DNA from: Rhea pennata
Lineage: Eukaryota > Chordata > Aves > Rheiformes > Rheidae
Assembly (NCBI RefSeq): GCF_028389875.1
Contig: NC_084687.1
Span: forward strand, 2,320,611-2,384,610
Direction of reading: 5' to 3'
DNA length: 64,000 bases
Shown one piece after another: positions 15,101-30,000 of the stretch. Under the pieces are notes generated by a model, which saw only the letters and a program-made list of their open reading frames with translations, was not told where the DNA came from and made no database searches. Both the position numbers and the translations under genes were made by a program. The stretch's first letter is position 1. Each line of letters starts with the position of its first letter.

Positions 15101-18100
15101 TGCAAGAGACTGCAAGCATTGCACTGTATACATTGCAACATGTATCACTATTTTTATTATATTTTGTTATTTTATTGTATGTGCTTTCTTGTCATGCCAA
15201 ACACTAGCATAGATTACCTGCTAGCTTTCACGCTTTCGTCTTTTATCATCGAAGACGACACTGGCAGCATAATCATTGTTTTAACATTTCATTTTCTAAA
15301 AAACGTCTGACCATTTTGCAAGTTCATAGTCCAACTCCCTCATCGGTGATTCCTCTTTATGCAACATATACTGTGCTAAACTGTATTAGCACATAGTTAA
15401 AACTGCCTACTTCTAGCCTATGAAACAAACACCAAAATATGAGGTAAAACATTAAAGCAAAAGCCAAATTACACCATTACAAGTAACAAAGGGTGATATT
15501 GCAGAGTTACAAAAATACATATGCAGAACTGCATGTATTTAGAATGCTGCACATTTATATTCTTTTTTTAAAAAGAAAAAAGAACTTCCTTTTTCTTTTT
15601 CCTTGATGGCTTTACAAAAGCCTTCGTATCCAACCCATGCAAGTACAAGGTTTACCTATTTTGCAAGAATTGTGATCTATTCACTTCATGTTTTGCCATG
15701 TTATCTAGTATTTTTAAAATGAGGATTTATTACTACTTTCCTCATTAGAAATGCATTTGCTATATGAAACTAGCATAAATATATATTTCCTATAGCTTAG
15801 CCATCTCAGAAACAAAGCAATACTGAAATAAATTCTGTATCACCTGACCTCAAATTGTAAAATAACTGTGAGGCTTTTTGTTCTGGGTAAAAAACTTGGA
15901 AGCATTAGTATCTTCATTTAGCAGTCAAGACTGAAATTAGAGGTGCTACAGAACAAGAAGCTACATATGTAAGCATTTGAGAAAATTAAGTCTCTTCTAT
16001 ATATTAGTACGCCTAAAAGCTGGTAAAACTTAGTGTGTGTGAGGAGAAGTGTCATAAGCAAACTTTTAGCATTCTGCTACTGGAAGAAAAGTGATAAAAT
16101 GCTTATGCCCAGCTCACCCACTACACACAGCAGTTTTTATTTATTTGTAGCACTAACTTCCTTCATGATATGCAAAAGCATCCTTTCCAAGGGTGGAGAC
16201 TAAAATGAGCCTATTGGTTCCAGGTTACCTATGCAAAGAATTAGAATTTTCCCTCTTACTTAAAATGAATTAGGATAAATCGTTAACTGATTCACTGTCA
16301 TTGTAGAAGCCGAGTTTCTTCCCATCATAAAAAAATATTAAAAAAAAAAACACACCACAATCCCAGTGACTTAGAGACATAAAATGTTTTAGGAAATAAG
16401 GAAAAAGTTTAAAACTAAGAGTCTTTTCAGGCATAGTCATAAAGTTGTTATCACAACAGGCTAAAATCTTGATTAAACTCTTCCTTTAAGTCATTGCTTG
16501 ATGCATTACCATTTCCTGAAACTAAGTATTCCAGCCTTTCATATACTGTCAAAGTATTTAAAAATCATGTCATTTGACTATCTTCAGAGCACGCTTAATG
16601 GACATATCACTTAGTGTCAGATACAGCCAATGAACGTAACACGATATACTGGATTGCTAATATTGTTCAATCTAAAGTAGAACTCGTAATTAAAGTATAT
16701 TTTAAGAGCCTCATGAAAGCAGAGATTATGCTGTTTTTCATTTAGTATTTCAGCATAATTACCATCAATGCAGGTTTAATAAAAGATATTTAAACAAACT
16801 ACTTACCACAAAAATCTCAAGATAACTTTTTAATAGCCTGCTCAGAACTGCAGCACACTAAGTAAAACTATTCTTATACCCCTGAATATTTCAAGGAAAA
16901 CCCCTGGCTAATCACCCAGCAAATATGAAAAATTCCAAGGAACCCAGACCATTCACTTTTAATGATACCATTTTACTAGAAGAATAAAAAGAAAACCCAT
17001 ATACACCGTATATAAAAAGCTGAAATAAGGAAGAGAAAGTCCTTTCTGAAGAGTGGTAAACCAGAGTGAAAAAGGATACCTTTAGCATAAAGAAAAGCAT
17101 TCCGAAAATAAAAGCAACCAGGAAATTAAGTTACTTAACAACGAAGCTGTAAGCACAGTTAAGTGACTAGATTATGAGGACAAAGTGACATAGGTCAAAA
17201 CAGCTATTTTTAGTCAGTAACTGGCAACTTCTTAAACTATTATATGAGATACAATTCCATGAAGTAGTCAAGCAATTCTTTTTTTTCTGGTGGAAAGGTA
17301 TTTGAATTAAAAATAAAATAAAATAAAGCAGCTCCAACAGAATTATTTTACTCATCCTTACAGAGCTGCTTCCATAACCCTAGTTATCTTTTAGGTGATG
17401 CCAGAATTGTGGCAGGAAAAAAAAGTTCAAAGCAAACTTTTCTGTTTAATGGGTACCCTTCTGCTTTGTTTTTAAGTAAAACATGATGCCTTCGAAACCA
17501 GTTTTCTGTCGGAGTAGATGTTCATTCAGACTTAGCACACATTTTTCCCCTCTTCGTATTGGGGCACTTGTGAAATATCCTTAGCAAGATGCTTCTCACG
17601 TATCAGTTACTATGTGCATGACAAAGGTGCTGTCTCTTAGTCCACGCCGTTGTTTGCTGCATAGCATTAATGCTCGCTTTACCGTGTAGTTCCAGAACCA
17701 GGGCCCCAGGGTTCCCGTGAGCAGCTGGATTACTACTGTACAGAGCACAGACTCTGTAACATCAAATCTATGCATAAGGGAAAGAAACATTGCAAAACAT
17801 TTTACTGAGCACTTCAGCTAATCCAACCCATTAGAATCAATTTTCTATCACAGCATGAAAACCAAAATGCAGATAACTCCTTTAGAACATTACAAATTCA
17901 CCACTGAGATAAATTGAAGGTCAGAATAAGGGAATTAATGACCAGGAAAAAAAAATAGAGCATTAAGGAATTGACAAAAATACTGAAACCTGTGTAGTAC
18001 TTTGCACATTTGAAACTCCATATAAGTTTATCCAGTTTACTGTTTTACAGTACAGTTCAATCAGGTGGACAAATATAATCACCATTTTGTGCACAAGGAA

Positions 18101-18609
18101 GCAAATAGTGTGTAACTCCTTGCTCCAAGTTGGACCAAATAAAAGCCATAATCAAATACACAACTCGAGATCTCTCATCTTCCTACCCCATGCTCATGCC
18201 TGTGAATGACACTCAGTATATGAGTTTTTCACATAAAGATGCTACTGCATAATTTTTGTAAAATGGAGATGTAGATGATGACAAAATCTTGTTCATGCTT
18301 CACTGGCTGCATCTTCAGTTAGCCACCTCTGAGAAAAAACACGGACTCACATCTCCTTGCTCATTCATTTCCTTGACTTCTCCACAAATAATGTTAAAGA
18401 GGAAGCCAAGGGAGCTCTAGACCCCTACTCAGTGGTAACTGAACTATATGTTCTGTACATGTTTTCCACCCCTGTCAGAAACAGATGACAAATAAGTCAT
18501 AGCAAACAGTGCTACCATATACATCTAATGCTATGGTACGGGTTTATAATATTATAACTAATGTAATTTAAAACTTGATCTAATTAAAGTTGCATCAAAT
18601 TGCCTAGTC

Positions 18610-18641
<32 letters not shown>

Positions 18642-21600
18642 AGCAATAAACTCAGGCATAGCAGATTGTTTAAAGCAAGTACTTATCAAAATGTTTTTAA
18701 CAGAAGCATGCAGACTGCCATCAAGTAACATGTCCATTAATTAAAAAGAGAAACAGTTCATAATTGCACTGCCAGAGCTTTAAAAAAAAAAGTGTAGTAT
18801 GATGTACAGTCCCATGCTTGGTGACATGGTAAACTGAACTTCAGTCTGATAATCATTTTAATCAATCACATATATAGTATATAATTAGAAAAGGTAATAT
18901 CTGATATTTTAAGGGACTACAGAAAGAGAAAGTTGCATATATTGACAACAGCCAACTTCGTTACTTTTCAGCACTGGAATTTTCTTTTTCAGCATTACTC
19001 AGTAAGTGATACTTGTAGTTCAGATGTGGCTAAATTTTAACATTATTTAGGAAAACTTAAAAGGGGACCACCAACCTAGGCATGTGCTTAACTTTACTTA
19101 AGTATTGCCAGTGACATCTCTTATTTTCTTTGCTGTTTGCTCTGTTAGGTTCCCTTGCCAAGTTGGTAAGCACCTTGAGCCAGTCAACAAGCAATCAGTT
19201 AGCCATGCACAAAGAACATACACTTGTCATCACTAATTTATTCAGCATGATTTTTAAAATGTCCTGGTTTGATTAAACAAGTCAGGGCATTAGACTTTAA
19301 AAGGGCTACCGGCTACCGCTAAATCAAGTTTCAAAGCCTACAGGCAGCTGCAGTCAATTCTTTCCTCGTCCAAAAGGGTGAACTAAAAGGCTAAACTTAG
19401 AGGTTTCCTGAGAAAGTCAATCAAGCGAAAGCATGAAGAAACAAATACTTACACTGGGGAATGTTCTGAAATCAAATCAATCCTTACTGACACAGTGACT
19501 TAATTCAGCTTTTTCTTCTTTAATAATTTATGACAATAGGAGAGTGTGTACGCATCCTCCTCTTCCCCAAATCAGAGAAGTCCTTATGACAGCTCTGGTA
19601 TAGCAGGACAAAGTAGACAAGAAAAAAAAAGAAAACACTCTCACCACCTCATCAGAAAATAGAGGTTATGAGGCTGGGAAACTCAAGGGACTATGTTTAT
19701 TTAGTACTCTGTGCAGCAGCACTTTGGTCCAAGAAAGGATGAGTCCTTTCTGCCTTATCCACATCTACCAAGTGTGAAAGTAGGATTACTCAGGCTGGGC
19801 AATGAGCTGAGCATGAGACAAAAGATTGTTTTCTTAAACTGCTGCACCAAGTAGAAAACGTTCATCATCACATGAGAGAAAAAAGCTAAGTAGTCACAAT
19901 GTAAAAGAACAAATGTTTAGTTTTAAAGATTATTATAAAGTTGAATCTTAACTCATTCCAGTTCATTCTCATTTGGATGCGATGATATACATAGATAGCA
20001 CTAAAAAGCAAATTGTGCAGAAGAAAAAGGCTTCACTGATTTAGAACTACTTGTTACAGAAAATTTATCTCTAGGTAAAAACAAAATTAAAAGTCAGCCA
20101 GAAGCTGATCTCCTTTCCCTTTCGTAATACACTTCAGTTGACGCATCAATTTTTAAATTTTGCTGCTCACTAAGGTAGATTAGCAGTTTTGCAGATTAGA
20201 TAAGTAGGTGAAGCCTGCATCTATCATGGTGAAGCTCAGTGGTATGAGCACCTTTCAATCATAAAACTGGAAAAATAAGCAGCAGCATCTCAGCACGATT
20301 GCTTAGTTCCAGTTTAAAACACTTTGTCAAAGGACTTCTGAGAGAGAAAGGAAGCAGAGGAGGATCATGATGGAAAACCAATTATGGTTTATTACGGCCC
20401 TCATTAATTCCAGCTGTATGTATCATGTATAAATATGAATAAATGTCTTGCTGCCGTATAATACAAATGCACAAAGTACCAGTGAGATGCTGACTGGTGG
20501 CAATGAGTAACTGAAGCATGCTGAGGGAGACCAACTGCAAGCAGGAAACTTCACATCTATCACAGCTACACCTCAATCCATACTTTTTGCAAGCGTAGAG
20601 AACCAAGTCCTCCATGCCATCGAGAGGCTCTACACTGAATGTCAAACCTTCCTCGGCAAATAACAGGGGTGTTAAAGTTCTTCAGAAAAAAAGAAGATGA
20701 AAAGTGTTAAACTGTGTAACTATGAGGATTACTGCCTTATCTCTTACTATAATCCTGAGATCCTGAACTGCTCCCAAAAGCAAGCACTTGCTGTGCTAAA
20801 CTGTCTTGACTTGGAAGGCCTCCACCTACGTATTTTGAGATTTTGTGTGAATCGCCTCTCCAGGACAACACACTAACTCCTTTTCTGTTAAGTGCTGTAG
20901 AGAAAGATGTGGGTTTAGTTGTTTTCTGAACTACTCTCTCACTTACTGATCTCTTTCGTATCTCTGTAGTAGTACTGGCTGGAGGGCTCAAAACATTAGA
21001 CAACTTAACAGAGCAATTTAGGAAGGGAAGAACAGTTATCAAGGGGGTTCTCGCTCATATACAACCACTACAATGTCATTTAACAGGAATGTTCCCCAGG
21101 ATTCTCCAACATTCCTCAGTAGTGGCTGTTTCATTAGACAGCCTGAACTTTTTTGCCTTCCCTAGGGATTATTACTCAAACAGTGAAGCAACATTTGCAA
21201 CTTTTCAGTTCTATGAATGTTCTTAAGAACCATTCTTTCCTCTTAATGTTTGTCAGCACACTTTATCCAAACCCCTAAGTATTAATGCTTCAAGGTTATG
21301 TTTTGTAACTCATTGACTAGCTTTATGAAGCACCCTTTAAGACTAACTGCCATCTCATTTTTTGTCTCTCTCACTCCTTCTCTCATATATAGATACAGAT
21401 CTTTGATTACTACAATTGCCAACTTCCCATTATCTCAATTAAAGAAAGCTTGGAACAAACAAGATATTGCAATAATTCATAAGAGAAATACATGCTGGAG
21501 TTCATGGTGCAGCCACATCTTCATGTCTCCACATGGACCCCTGATGGGTCCCCCTGGGTTTTTTAAAATCTAATTTTAGTACTTCTCCCAACCCAACACA

Positions 21601-24600
21601 GCCAATTCTATCTCTTCATTTCTGTTTCTGTGCTAATAACTACTGGCCTGCACAGCTCCAACGCTACGGCAGGGTGCTGTGGCTCACATCTCTTAGGACA
21701 ACAGTCAGGTTGCAACGTAGAAGCCGGTTCAGATCCAGTATAGCAAGCAGTGAACCTGGAGCTGTAAGATAGCTCCTGCAGAGTCAGACTGTCTCAGCAC
21801 TGAGCTTAAGGTTGGATACACTACTGAACCCACATAAACACAGAGACAGCTGCTAATATCCTCCTTGAAGCCAACACAACAAGAAGGTGCAGAAGCAGTG
21901 AATCCTAGTGTAAGCTTGGTCCAGAAAGAACTAAAATCACAACTAATAATATGACAGCTAATAATCATAATTGGACTCAGCTGACTGCAGGCAAAATCCC
22001 TTCCAGGGTTTGTGTTTCATATCCTGCACTGTCTTCCTAAAATAACAGATCTGCTTCCATATGAATATGTGGCAGTCCAGTTGGGCTTAACAGCCCAATT
22101 TTTATGTTGCATAAAAGAGAGTACAGTTTGCAAATCAGAGATGCACCAATTATGGCACAGCTGCACCCACAGGAGATTAGGCCTGAACACAGCTCATTTT
22201 GTATTGGGGAATTGCTAATTCACCACCCAGATAGACCAGTTACTATGCTGAAAAACAGGACAGGAAAACAAAGCAACTCATTTAGACTGCTTCAATATTG
22301 AATGCTTTTGTACAATTCAGAATTGTCATTTTGTTTAAGCGTACAGCATATGCCAGCTCTTTCATAAACCTGTTCCCAGGTAGACTGCTTGTTTCTTTAA
22401 GAGAAGGAAAAAAACTCCCGTATCTCACTATCTTTGATGTTTCCTGCTGCCTTTGCACTGCTGAAGTTGTTATAGTGACTTTTACCGTAACCTACCCAAC
22501 TTGTTTTGAGATACTTCCGGCTTCCTCACCGTGGATTTTTAAGCAACACTGACCTCTAGCTATTTTTTGAGCTACCTAACCAATTCGAGTTGCTTTTCAA
22601 GTCTGTATCAGTTGCCAAGACTTATTAAAAGTATAAGATCATTTAAAGATGGGGACAGATCACCAAGACCTTACTATCTCAAGTTACTCTTTTGTAATCC
22701 TAGAACAGCCCAGGACAGCTCAGCAGTTGCTAGTGGGAAGAACCAGAACAGTTGATATATTCAATAACTGTACACAATTAAATCAACAGTTTTCCTACTC
22801 CACCTGCAATACTCTGTAGGAATTTGGTAGAAGCAATCCCACTTTCTCCTCCGTCTGGGTGAACACTCCTGCTCTGTCGATAGTCTGACACAAAGTGGAA
22901 TCTGCACTCAGTGAATTGTCAAGGCTGGCAAAACAACATTACATATGAATCAGGATTCAGTTCTAGAAGCATACACTAAAGTTGGCACACTAAGTGTTTT
23001 TTTGTTATTTGGTTGGGTGTTTTTGAAGACAGACTTTTCAGCAAGCCAAGCTGATTACACATTTAACTCTTCAAGTTTGAACTGTCTGTTAAGAACTAAA
23101 ATACTGATCTCATAAAATCCTTTAACAGTTTGCTGCTCTTCTGAGCCCTTTTCACTTTACCTGCTGAGCTGATCTCCATAATGAAATAAAATTTCTTGGA
23201 CAGCAGCTCATGATATACAATAAACAATCAGCAACTGCATACCCTTTCCTGCTTCTTTGGAAGGGAAGGCAAGTTAGATATTCTCTCACTTTTCCTGTAA
23301 CATTACCACTTTCCACAGCCCCTTTGGTCTATTTTTGACATAGAGTGACTACTTAGGGTAAGAGACAGCAACAAGTTACTGCTCAACTGTCTTCAGTTGC
23401 AGTTATTGAACAGCAAGAAAATCATAAGCCTGTAAGTATTAGTGGCTACGAAAGGGTAGATCAAATACAGGCCTTCTTTTGTTTCAAGTTTGGTAAAACA
23501 AAGTTTCAAAAAAAAAATAAAAAAGGAAAAATAATATCAAGTAGCGAGACTCATTTACAGGAATAATAAGTAATCACAGAGGTTTGAAATGAATGTCAGC
23601 TTGTGGCAGTCTATTAACCTTATGACTCAGTGCGAAAGAAACAAATGTATTCATTACAGAATGCTGTCTGATACCTAAAATAATGACATGCATACTTCTG
23701 TGTCCTTATTACCTTGTCTACATTAGCTAAATATTGATGGGTCAAATTCTCATAATATGAAGCCATGCATAACAATGTGTCTGCTGCAAAATATTACCTC
23801 CGAGTTTAAAGACTTTTCACAAAATAGAGACCACCAGATGAAAAATTCACAGTGAGTATCAGTAGTAACGTACATATCTGTCTGAAGAACAGAAGCAAAT
23901 CAGGTAGTTTTAATGCTTACACCTGTAAAGTCAAGCACATGCCAAGGTTTCAAAAACTGGAAAAGTTTCACTATTAGGGCCCCATAAAGTTCAATGGAAG
24001 CTTAAAAATACTCAACATTGAAACATTTAATATAGTGTGAAAGTAAGATCCTAAAACAGTACATAAGTTGAGCCAAATATCTTACTTCTAACGCTGAAGT
24101 ATCAGAGAATTGACAGAAACTATTCTTGCTTTGATGTAATGAGGATTAGAAAATGGTTTGAGATTTCCTCCCCCCAACAAACATTGCATACCATTACAAC
24201 ATCATATTATTACGATTATAGCAGACCTTTTAAAAACACATTCCGGAGAGTTAACCCATAAGACATAGAAGTTTCAAGAGAATCTGTTATTCGCATTCTG
24301 CCTATAAGAGCTACAACAGACAAGAGGTCCAAGATTGTACTGCTTTAGCAGTATCTGGCTATCTACAGATAAATAAGGACAGAGCATAAGTAAAAAATGC
24401 ATCCTGTTGAATTGTTTCAAAATTCCATACAAACTAAGGTCAATTTTCAGAGGTTTGTAGATGTAAAAAACATTCTGCAGTACATTTCCCTGAAATACAT
24501 TTGTTAGAACAAACGTACGTTTCCATATTTGGGCTAATAAATCCCACAGCTCATTGAGTCCTTTGTTTCCCCACATACCCCTACCCAGTAGGTAAGATCT

Positions 24601-24618
24601 CAGCTTCCCCCCACTTTT

Positions 24619-24650
<32 letters not shown>

Positions 24651-26541
24651 GAGGAGATTGCTATTTTGGTCCCATTATTGAGTCTACACCAACTAAAAAG
24701 ATTCAGCACTTTAAACTGCAGGCACAGTGTCAATTAACAGACTATATTAAGAGTTGTATGTAACAGTAAAGATTACACATCATGACAAGTCAAGTAATAT
24801 TGTTAAAGAGATAAGCAGGAGTTTAACCAAATAACTAAAACCAGATTGCCACCATCTGATAAAAGTCTTCCATTCTTCCAGAAGAAACATCATGTACTTT
24901 CCCTTATTTCAGTTTAATTCAAATCATAAGCTCCTGATTAAGTAAGATGGCAAAAAAATATTTTTCGACTCCTAACACAAGCTAAATAACACTTGGTATT
25001 AACTGTGGATCCAATATATAATAGCTATCACAAGCTATACACACATATATATGAACACAAACAATTTACTACTTCTCTAATGATTTTAACAACAATTACA
25101 CAAAATTGAACCAGACAGGAAAGCAGCATAACTTTCAGTTTTACTTTCAGCTAGGTTACTTACATTCCAAAGCGCAACGTTCCAGAGACGTATGTCTGCC
25201 AGTGTGCGCAGTAAAACATGAATGTTCCAGCAAAACAACAGAAGAACATCCAGTCAGGGTTCGTTCCCAGCTGCACAGCAATGCAAGTTCCCAAAACCAC
25301 GAAGACTGCAGAAAAAAATCAGTCACATATTTAAATAAATAAAACGTGTATGTTTGTAAAGAACCTTACCAGATTCAAGTCTAACAAAGGACACAGAAAA
25401 GGAAAGCCAATGTGAAATTATCCTGATGTGTTTTATTTCATAGATGTTAAGAAATTAATGCTTCCATTAAAAACAAAAAGTAAAAGAGAACACACACGGA
25501 CTGTAAAAGTATGTTTAAATTCTTATCAGTTGTCAGAAGTCCTCAGTATTGAGGACCTCAAAGCACCCTCCATATTCATTGATGTTAATACCATTAGAAA
25601 TCTCAAGAGACTTCAACAATTTATGGAATTAGAGCCTTCAGCCACAATTTTGGAGTTTTCTCACATATCCAAGGTTTGCTGAACACACCTTTTCCCCCTC
25701 TCATTTTCTTCACTTTTATCATGCAATTGGGAAAATTCAATGTCTGTCATTCAAGATTCATAAGGTATCTAGTTATTTATAAAAACTTTTTAAAAATGCA
25801 TTCTCTTGCGTTAAAGTATAAGAGCTTTAGAATTTAAATAATCAAAATAATCTGATTACTAGAGACTAAACTCCCATCTGGAGGAATGAATTCGACACAT
25901 TGTGAAAGGAACCAGTCTTATGCATATTAGCCTTAACCTTGGACTTCTACTGTCCCACTGCTTAGTCTCAATATCTGATCTTCCAATTGTTCTACATAAG
26001 TTAGATCTAAAATAAAATGGAAAGGCACTCTTAGTTTTGAAAATCTTCTGTAAGAAGCACTGACAGTGAGAAAGCCTACAGAGAAACCTAATGGCTCAGA
26101 CTGAATTAGTCGCATCCTTAATTCATTCAGTGTCAGTGTAATATAAGAAAGATCATATTCAGTTAATTAAGAGTACTGCATGCAGACAGGAAGGTTGACT
26201 GAAAACCTAGTCAGCAATATCAATCATCTACTTCAATAATAGGTAAAGCAAGACTTCTCCGTATTCCAGATTTGGTCCCTATAATAGTCATTTAATCCTC
26301 ATACTTCAATTAAAAAATTACAATACCTGTGGAAAGTGAATCACAGCCATGATCAAAAAGTTCTCCTAATGGAGTACTGCTATTTGTCCTTCTTGCTTGT
26401 TTCCCATCTATAGCATCCAGAGACTGGTAAATGAAAAGGCCACATGCACAAGCAATATATGCCCAGGGAGGTGCCTAAGAAAGAAATTGTCAATGACCAT
26501 AAAAGATTTTTAAACCTTAAGGGGGTTATAGCATATGAAAG

Positions 26542-26582
<41 letters not shown>

Positions 26583-26975
26583 ACTGACACAGAAAGCACT
26601 ATTTTAGATTAATAGGCATAGCAAATTTTCTGAAGTGGGAAGAAGAGCTTCACTGTACATCTGAAGAATTTATAGAACAGCATATGCAAATCATGGCATA
26701 ATTAAGCGCTTGTCTAGCTTATACTTCCTGTAGAAGGGGACTTTCTAAGCCATCTGAGTGATTTAGGAACTCAAACACTTTTAGCCTCCCCCCAAGACAT
26801 ACAGCTGCATCAGGAACATGCGCTCATCTTAACAAGACTTCAATGAGATGTCACATACTAAAGTACTACCAAATCCAGAGTATTACCAGGCTACAGGGGC
26901 ACTTATTTGAGGGCAGTGTCACTGCATAGTTCTCAAATTGTTGGAGTTAAAGTTTAATTATTATGTCACCTGAGA

Positions 26976-27019
<44 letters not shown>

Positions 27020-30000
27020 ACACAATGGTACTGTACTATAGAGTACTGATTTTTTTAACATTTGTAGACTACAAGAGCTTCACAAAAATCTATGCTTAAT
27101 AACTCTCAATATTCACACTCTGTAGAGCAACTTTTAAATAAAGTGGTTTGTGTGTGTATATACACACACAAACACTTTTAATATATAAACAGATTTCAGT
27201 TCATCCTGCCTTGAAAACTGGCAGCATGCTCTGCTTTTAGCTACATGTTCACACAAACTAGCACAAGAGAAGGGAGAGCACGTTACACAACTATGCTTAG
27301 GTGAAGTTATGATCCTATGGAATCCCATCCTGCGATACCACTTCTATTTCTCACATTTAGATTTCATGCTCACTGTTTAAGTTACCTTCCAGGGCCATGT
27401 AATGTTTCTTTTCTCCTCTACAAACTGAAAGACTGTTGGCTCTTCAAAAACACTCCTTTCATTATCAGTGTATGTGTTTCTACTAAATGTTGTTTGTATC
27501 TGCATAAGATTTCACAGCTCCTTCTATTATCCAGATCTTTGTTCTTTTTAATCAAGAGAGCACAGTTCTATTGCTCAGTGCTTTTCTAGCTGGGTTCCCC
27601 TCCATCCTAAACCTCAGTAGACAGTAGAAAAATCCGTGTTTTATCTTCTTTGTGGCTACCAGACAATTTGCAAGAGAGATACTTTCTCCTAGATACACCT
27701 TTAATCCGCTGGAAGTGCCAACTGTCCTTTGAAAAAAAGTACAACTGAGTTACAAAAAAGCTACTTACATCCGAAAGCACTGTTGCTTTCAGAAGTAAAC
27801 TGTGTTTCTGGAATCTTGAAGCCCTATTTTCTTCTCAGACAGCTACCTGACACTTAAAAGCACGAGCTTATAGCTGTCACTGAGAGGGCATCCTCCCTGT
27901 CCTGCCAGCACACAGGGCTGCAGTACTATACAGCAAATCAGATAGGGCTGAAAGCTACCTCTGCAGGAAGTTATTTTTCAGCTAAAGTGAGAAAACAATC
28001 CCATTTGCTATGCACAAAGTAACTCTCGAACTGTAACACATACAGCAGTGTTTTAATACATCAGACTGTCACTAACAATATGACATTCTGACACTGAGTG
28101 CAGCTTAGAAATTAAAATTCTGAAATACAGACTATCAGAACACAACTGTACCCTAGATGTTAATTATGCTCTGGTTCAGCGGCCTATAATGTCTGCTAAG
28201 TTACTTCAGTAAAGAGATTTCGACCTGTCTCCACTTAAATGAATCTCAAATTCCCAACCCCAGGGAATATTGCTATCAGAGTAGACAAAGTTAAAACAAA
28301 GGATGCTATAGCCTGAAAAGGAAAGAGCCGCTGGAAGTATTCACCACTCCAACTTAATACTCACTTTTCTCTTTAAACTTGTGAAATTTCACAAATTATT
28401 GCAAAACTATTTCAACAGACTTCTAGAAGAGGTAAACATCTCTTTACTATATCATATAAGAAACTGGAATGCACAGTGCTGAATGTTCCAACCTATAATG
28501 CATTCCTGCAGAGTTCAGGTAGCAACAAACCATAAGTCACTTGATCAGTAGCTGAGGTTGAGGGAATATTTCATAGACTTGATTATGTAGGAGTTTAGGC
28601 ACTTCAAGAACTAGAACTCAAGAGAGGTTCCCCAGCTATTTAATAGATAAAAGGGGACTTCTTTAATGCAGGAGATATTTTCTATCTATATAGGCATGAG
28701 TAGCTTTTAAGATTATGAATATTCAAGTCATAAAGCTTTTCCAGTGCACGAAAGTCTTCAAGTTACTAGTTTCCAAGGCTTCTCTTCCTCTCTAGAGAAG
28801 CCTTGTAAGACACTTGAAATACTTAGTAAAGACTTTTGTACCCTTGACAGCAGAATTTACAAGAAGTTAAATAATTCTCCTGAGGACAGATCATGAGCTT
28901 TTAGTGCACTAAGAATAAAAAACAGACCTGCTGCCTTTCACCCAGCCTTCTCACATCACAGACTACTCAGGCGGCATACTGTTCAAGGAAGTAATCTTGC
29001 GTTCACACAGTATCCAACTAAGGTCCTGACACAGGTTACCCAGTAACATAATCTGCCAGAACCCCAGACAGAGTAAAGAAGTATCTGAGTTTGTTTAAAT
29101 AAGCTGGGTTTAGTCACTTAAGTCAGGGAGGAAGCAGATTGCCATGATCTCCCAAGCTGCACCACTTTGGTACTCGGTCTCTTGCCTGACCTAGAGTTCT
29201 TCACTGTGCTGTAACTCTAGCTGGGTTCACAGGCAGCCTCAATTAACCGTCAATAGATTCAACTTGCATTTCTTGTTGTGTGGTAACTCTAGATCAAAGC
29301 CAAAAGGTGACTAACTTTGTCACACGTAGCGAAAGTAAACAGGCAACACTTTTGCATGCCATGCATGTTATGACAGTTGCAACTCCCTTTCTTAATTGTC
29401 TGCACACGAACTCAAGCACATCCTTTGAGGCCGCAGCATTCTTGCAGCGGGTCCCTCCCAGCTGCTACCAGAACAGCTATTTTGTTGCTAGACCCAATTT
29501 CACACAGGGTTTTTTTGGCCTGTGACACCCCTTCCACCAGCCTCTAGGAGAACCCAACTGTTTCACGTAGCAAGCAGCATGCTAACCCAAAAATTCACAC
29601 ATACCCTTTTTGCATGCAGCTGCTCAGATGGAAACATTAAAAGTACATTACAAAAATTTATAAAGAATAGCATAAACATGAAAATTGTGGGCTGTTAAGT
29701 AAAAAATAGATCTCCACAAATAGAATTCACAAAAGAACAGCACCAACTGCTACTAGATAATAGTAAATATGAACCAAGACTGTCAGAGGCCTGGTACTTA
29801 CCTGTTCTGTAGCTGTTGGGCAGTAATACACTAATAGCAGAGTTGTAAATATATTTATTAACAGTCCAATGACAGTGATCAGATTTGGGGCAATCCAGGC
29901 TGGAACTCTTCCAACTAGCCATTCCCAGTAACCTTGCATAAGCGGTTCAAGCAGGGATCGTCCAGCACTCTGATATTTGTGTTCTTCCAACCGTTTTAGC

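Larger units (their letters stand above)
9857..25163 (-). other. CEPT1: CEPT1 intron 4 (15.3 kb)
   Basis: This is the largest intron, about half of the CEPT1 locus. It contains a compound TA/CA microsatellite (12067-12118), an A25 run (18616-18640) and a T14-G21 tract (24615-24649). No CR1 copy, SINE or nested gene could be recognised by eye. The open frames within it (up to about 101 codons, for example 20737-21042 minus) show no known domain. Confidence 0.75.
26475..29801 (-). other. CEPT1: CEPT1 intron 2
   Basis: A 3.3 kb intron containing two long poly(A) tracts (poly-U in the transcript), a 28 bp perfect palindrome (27146-27173) and a hairpin with a perfect 12 bp stem (28774-28805). No nested gene is recognised. 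Confidence 0.8.
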
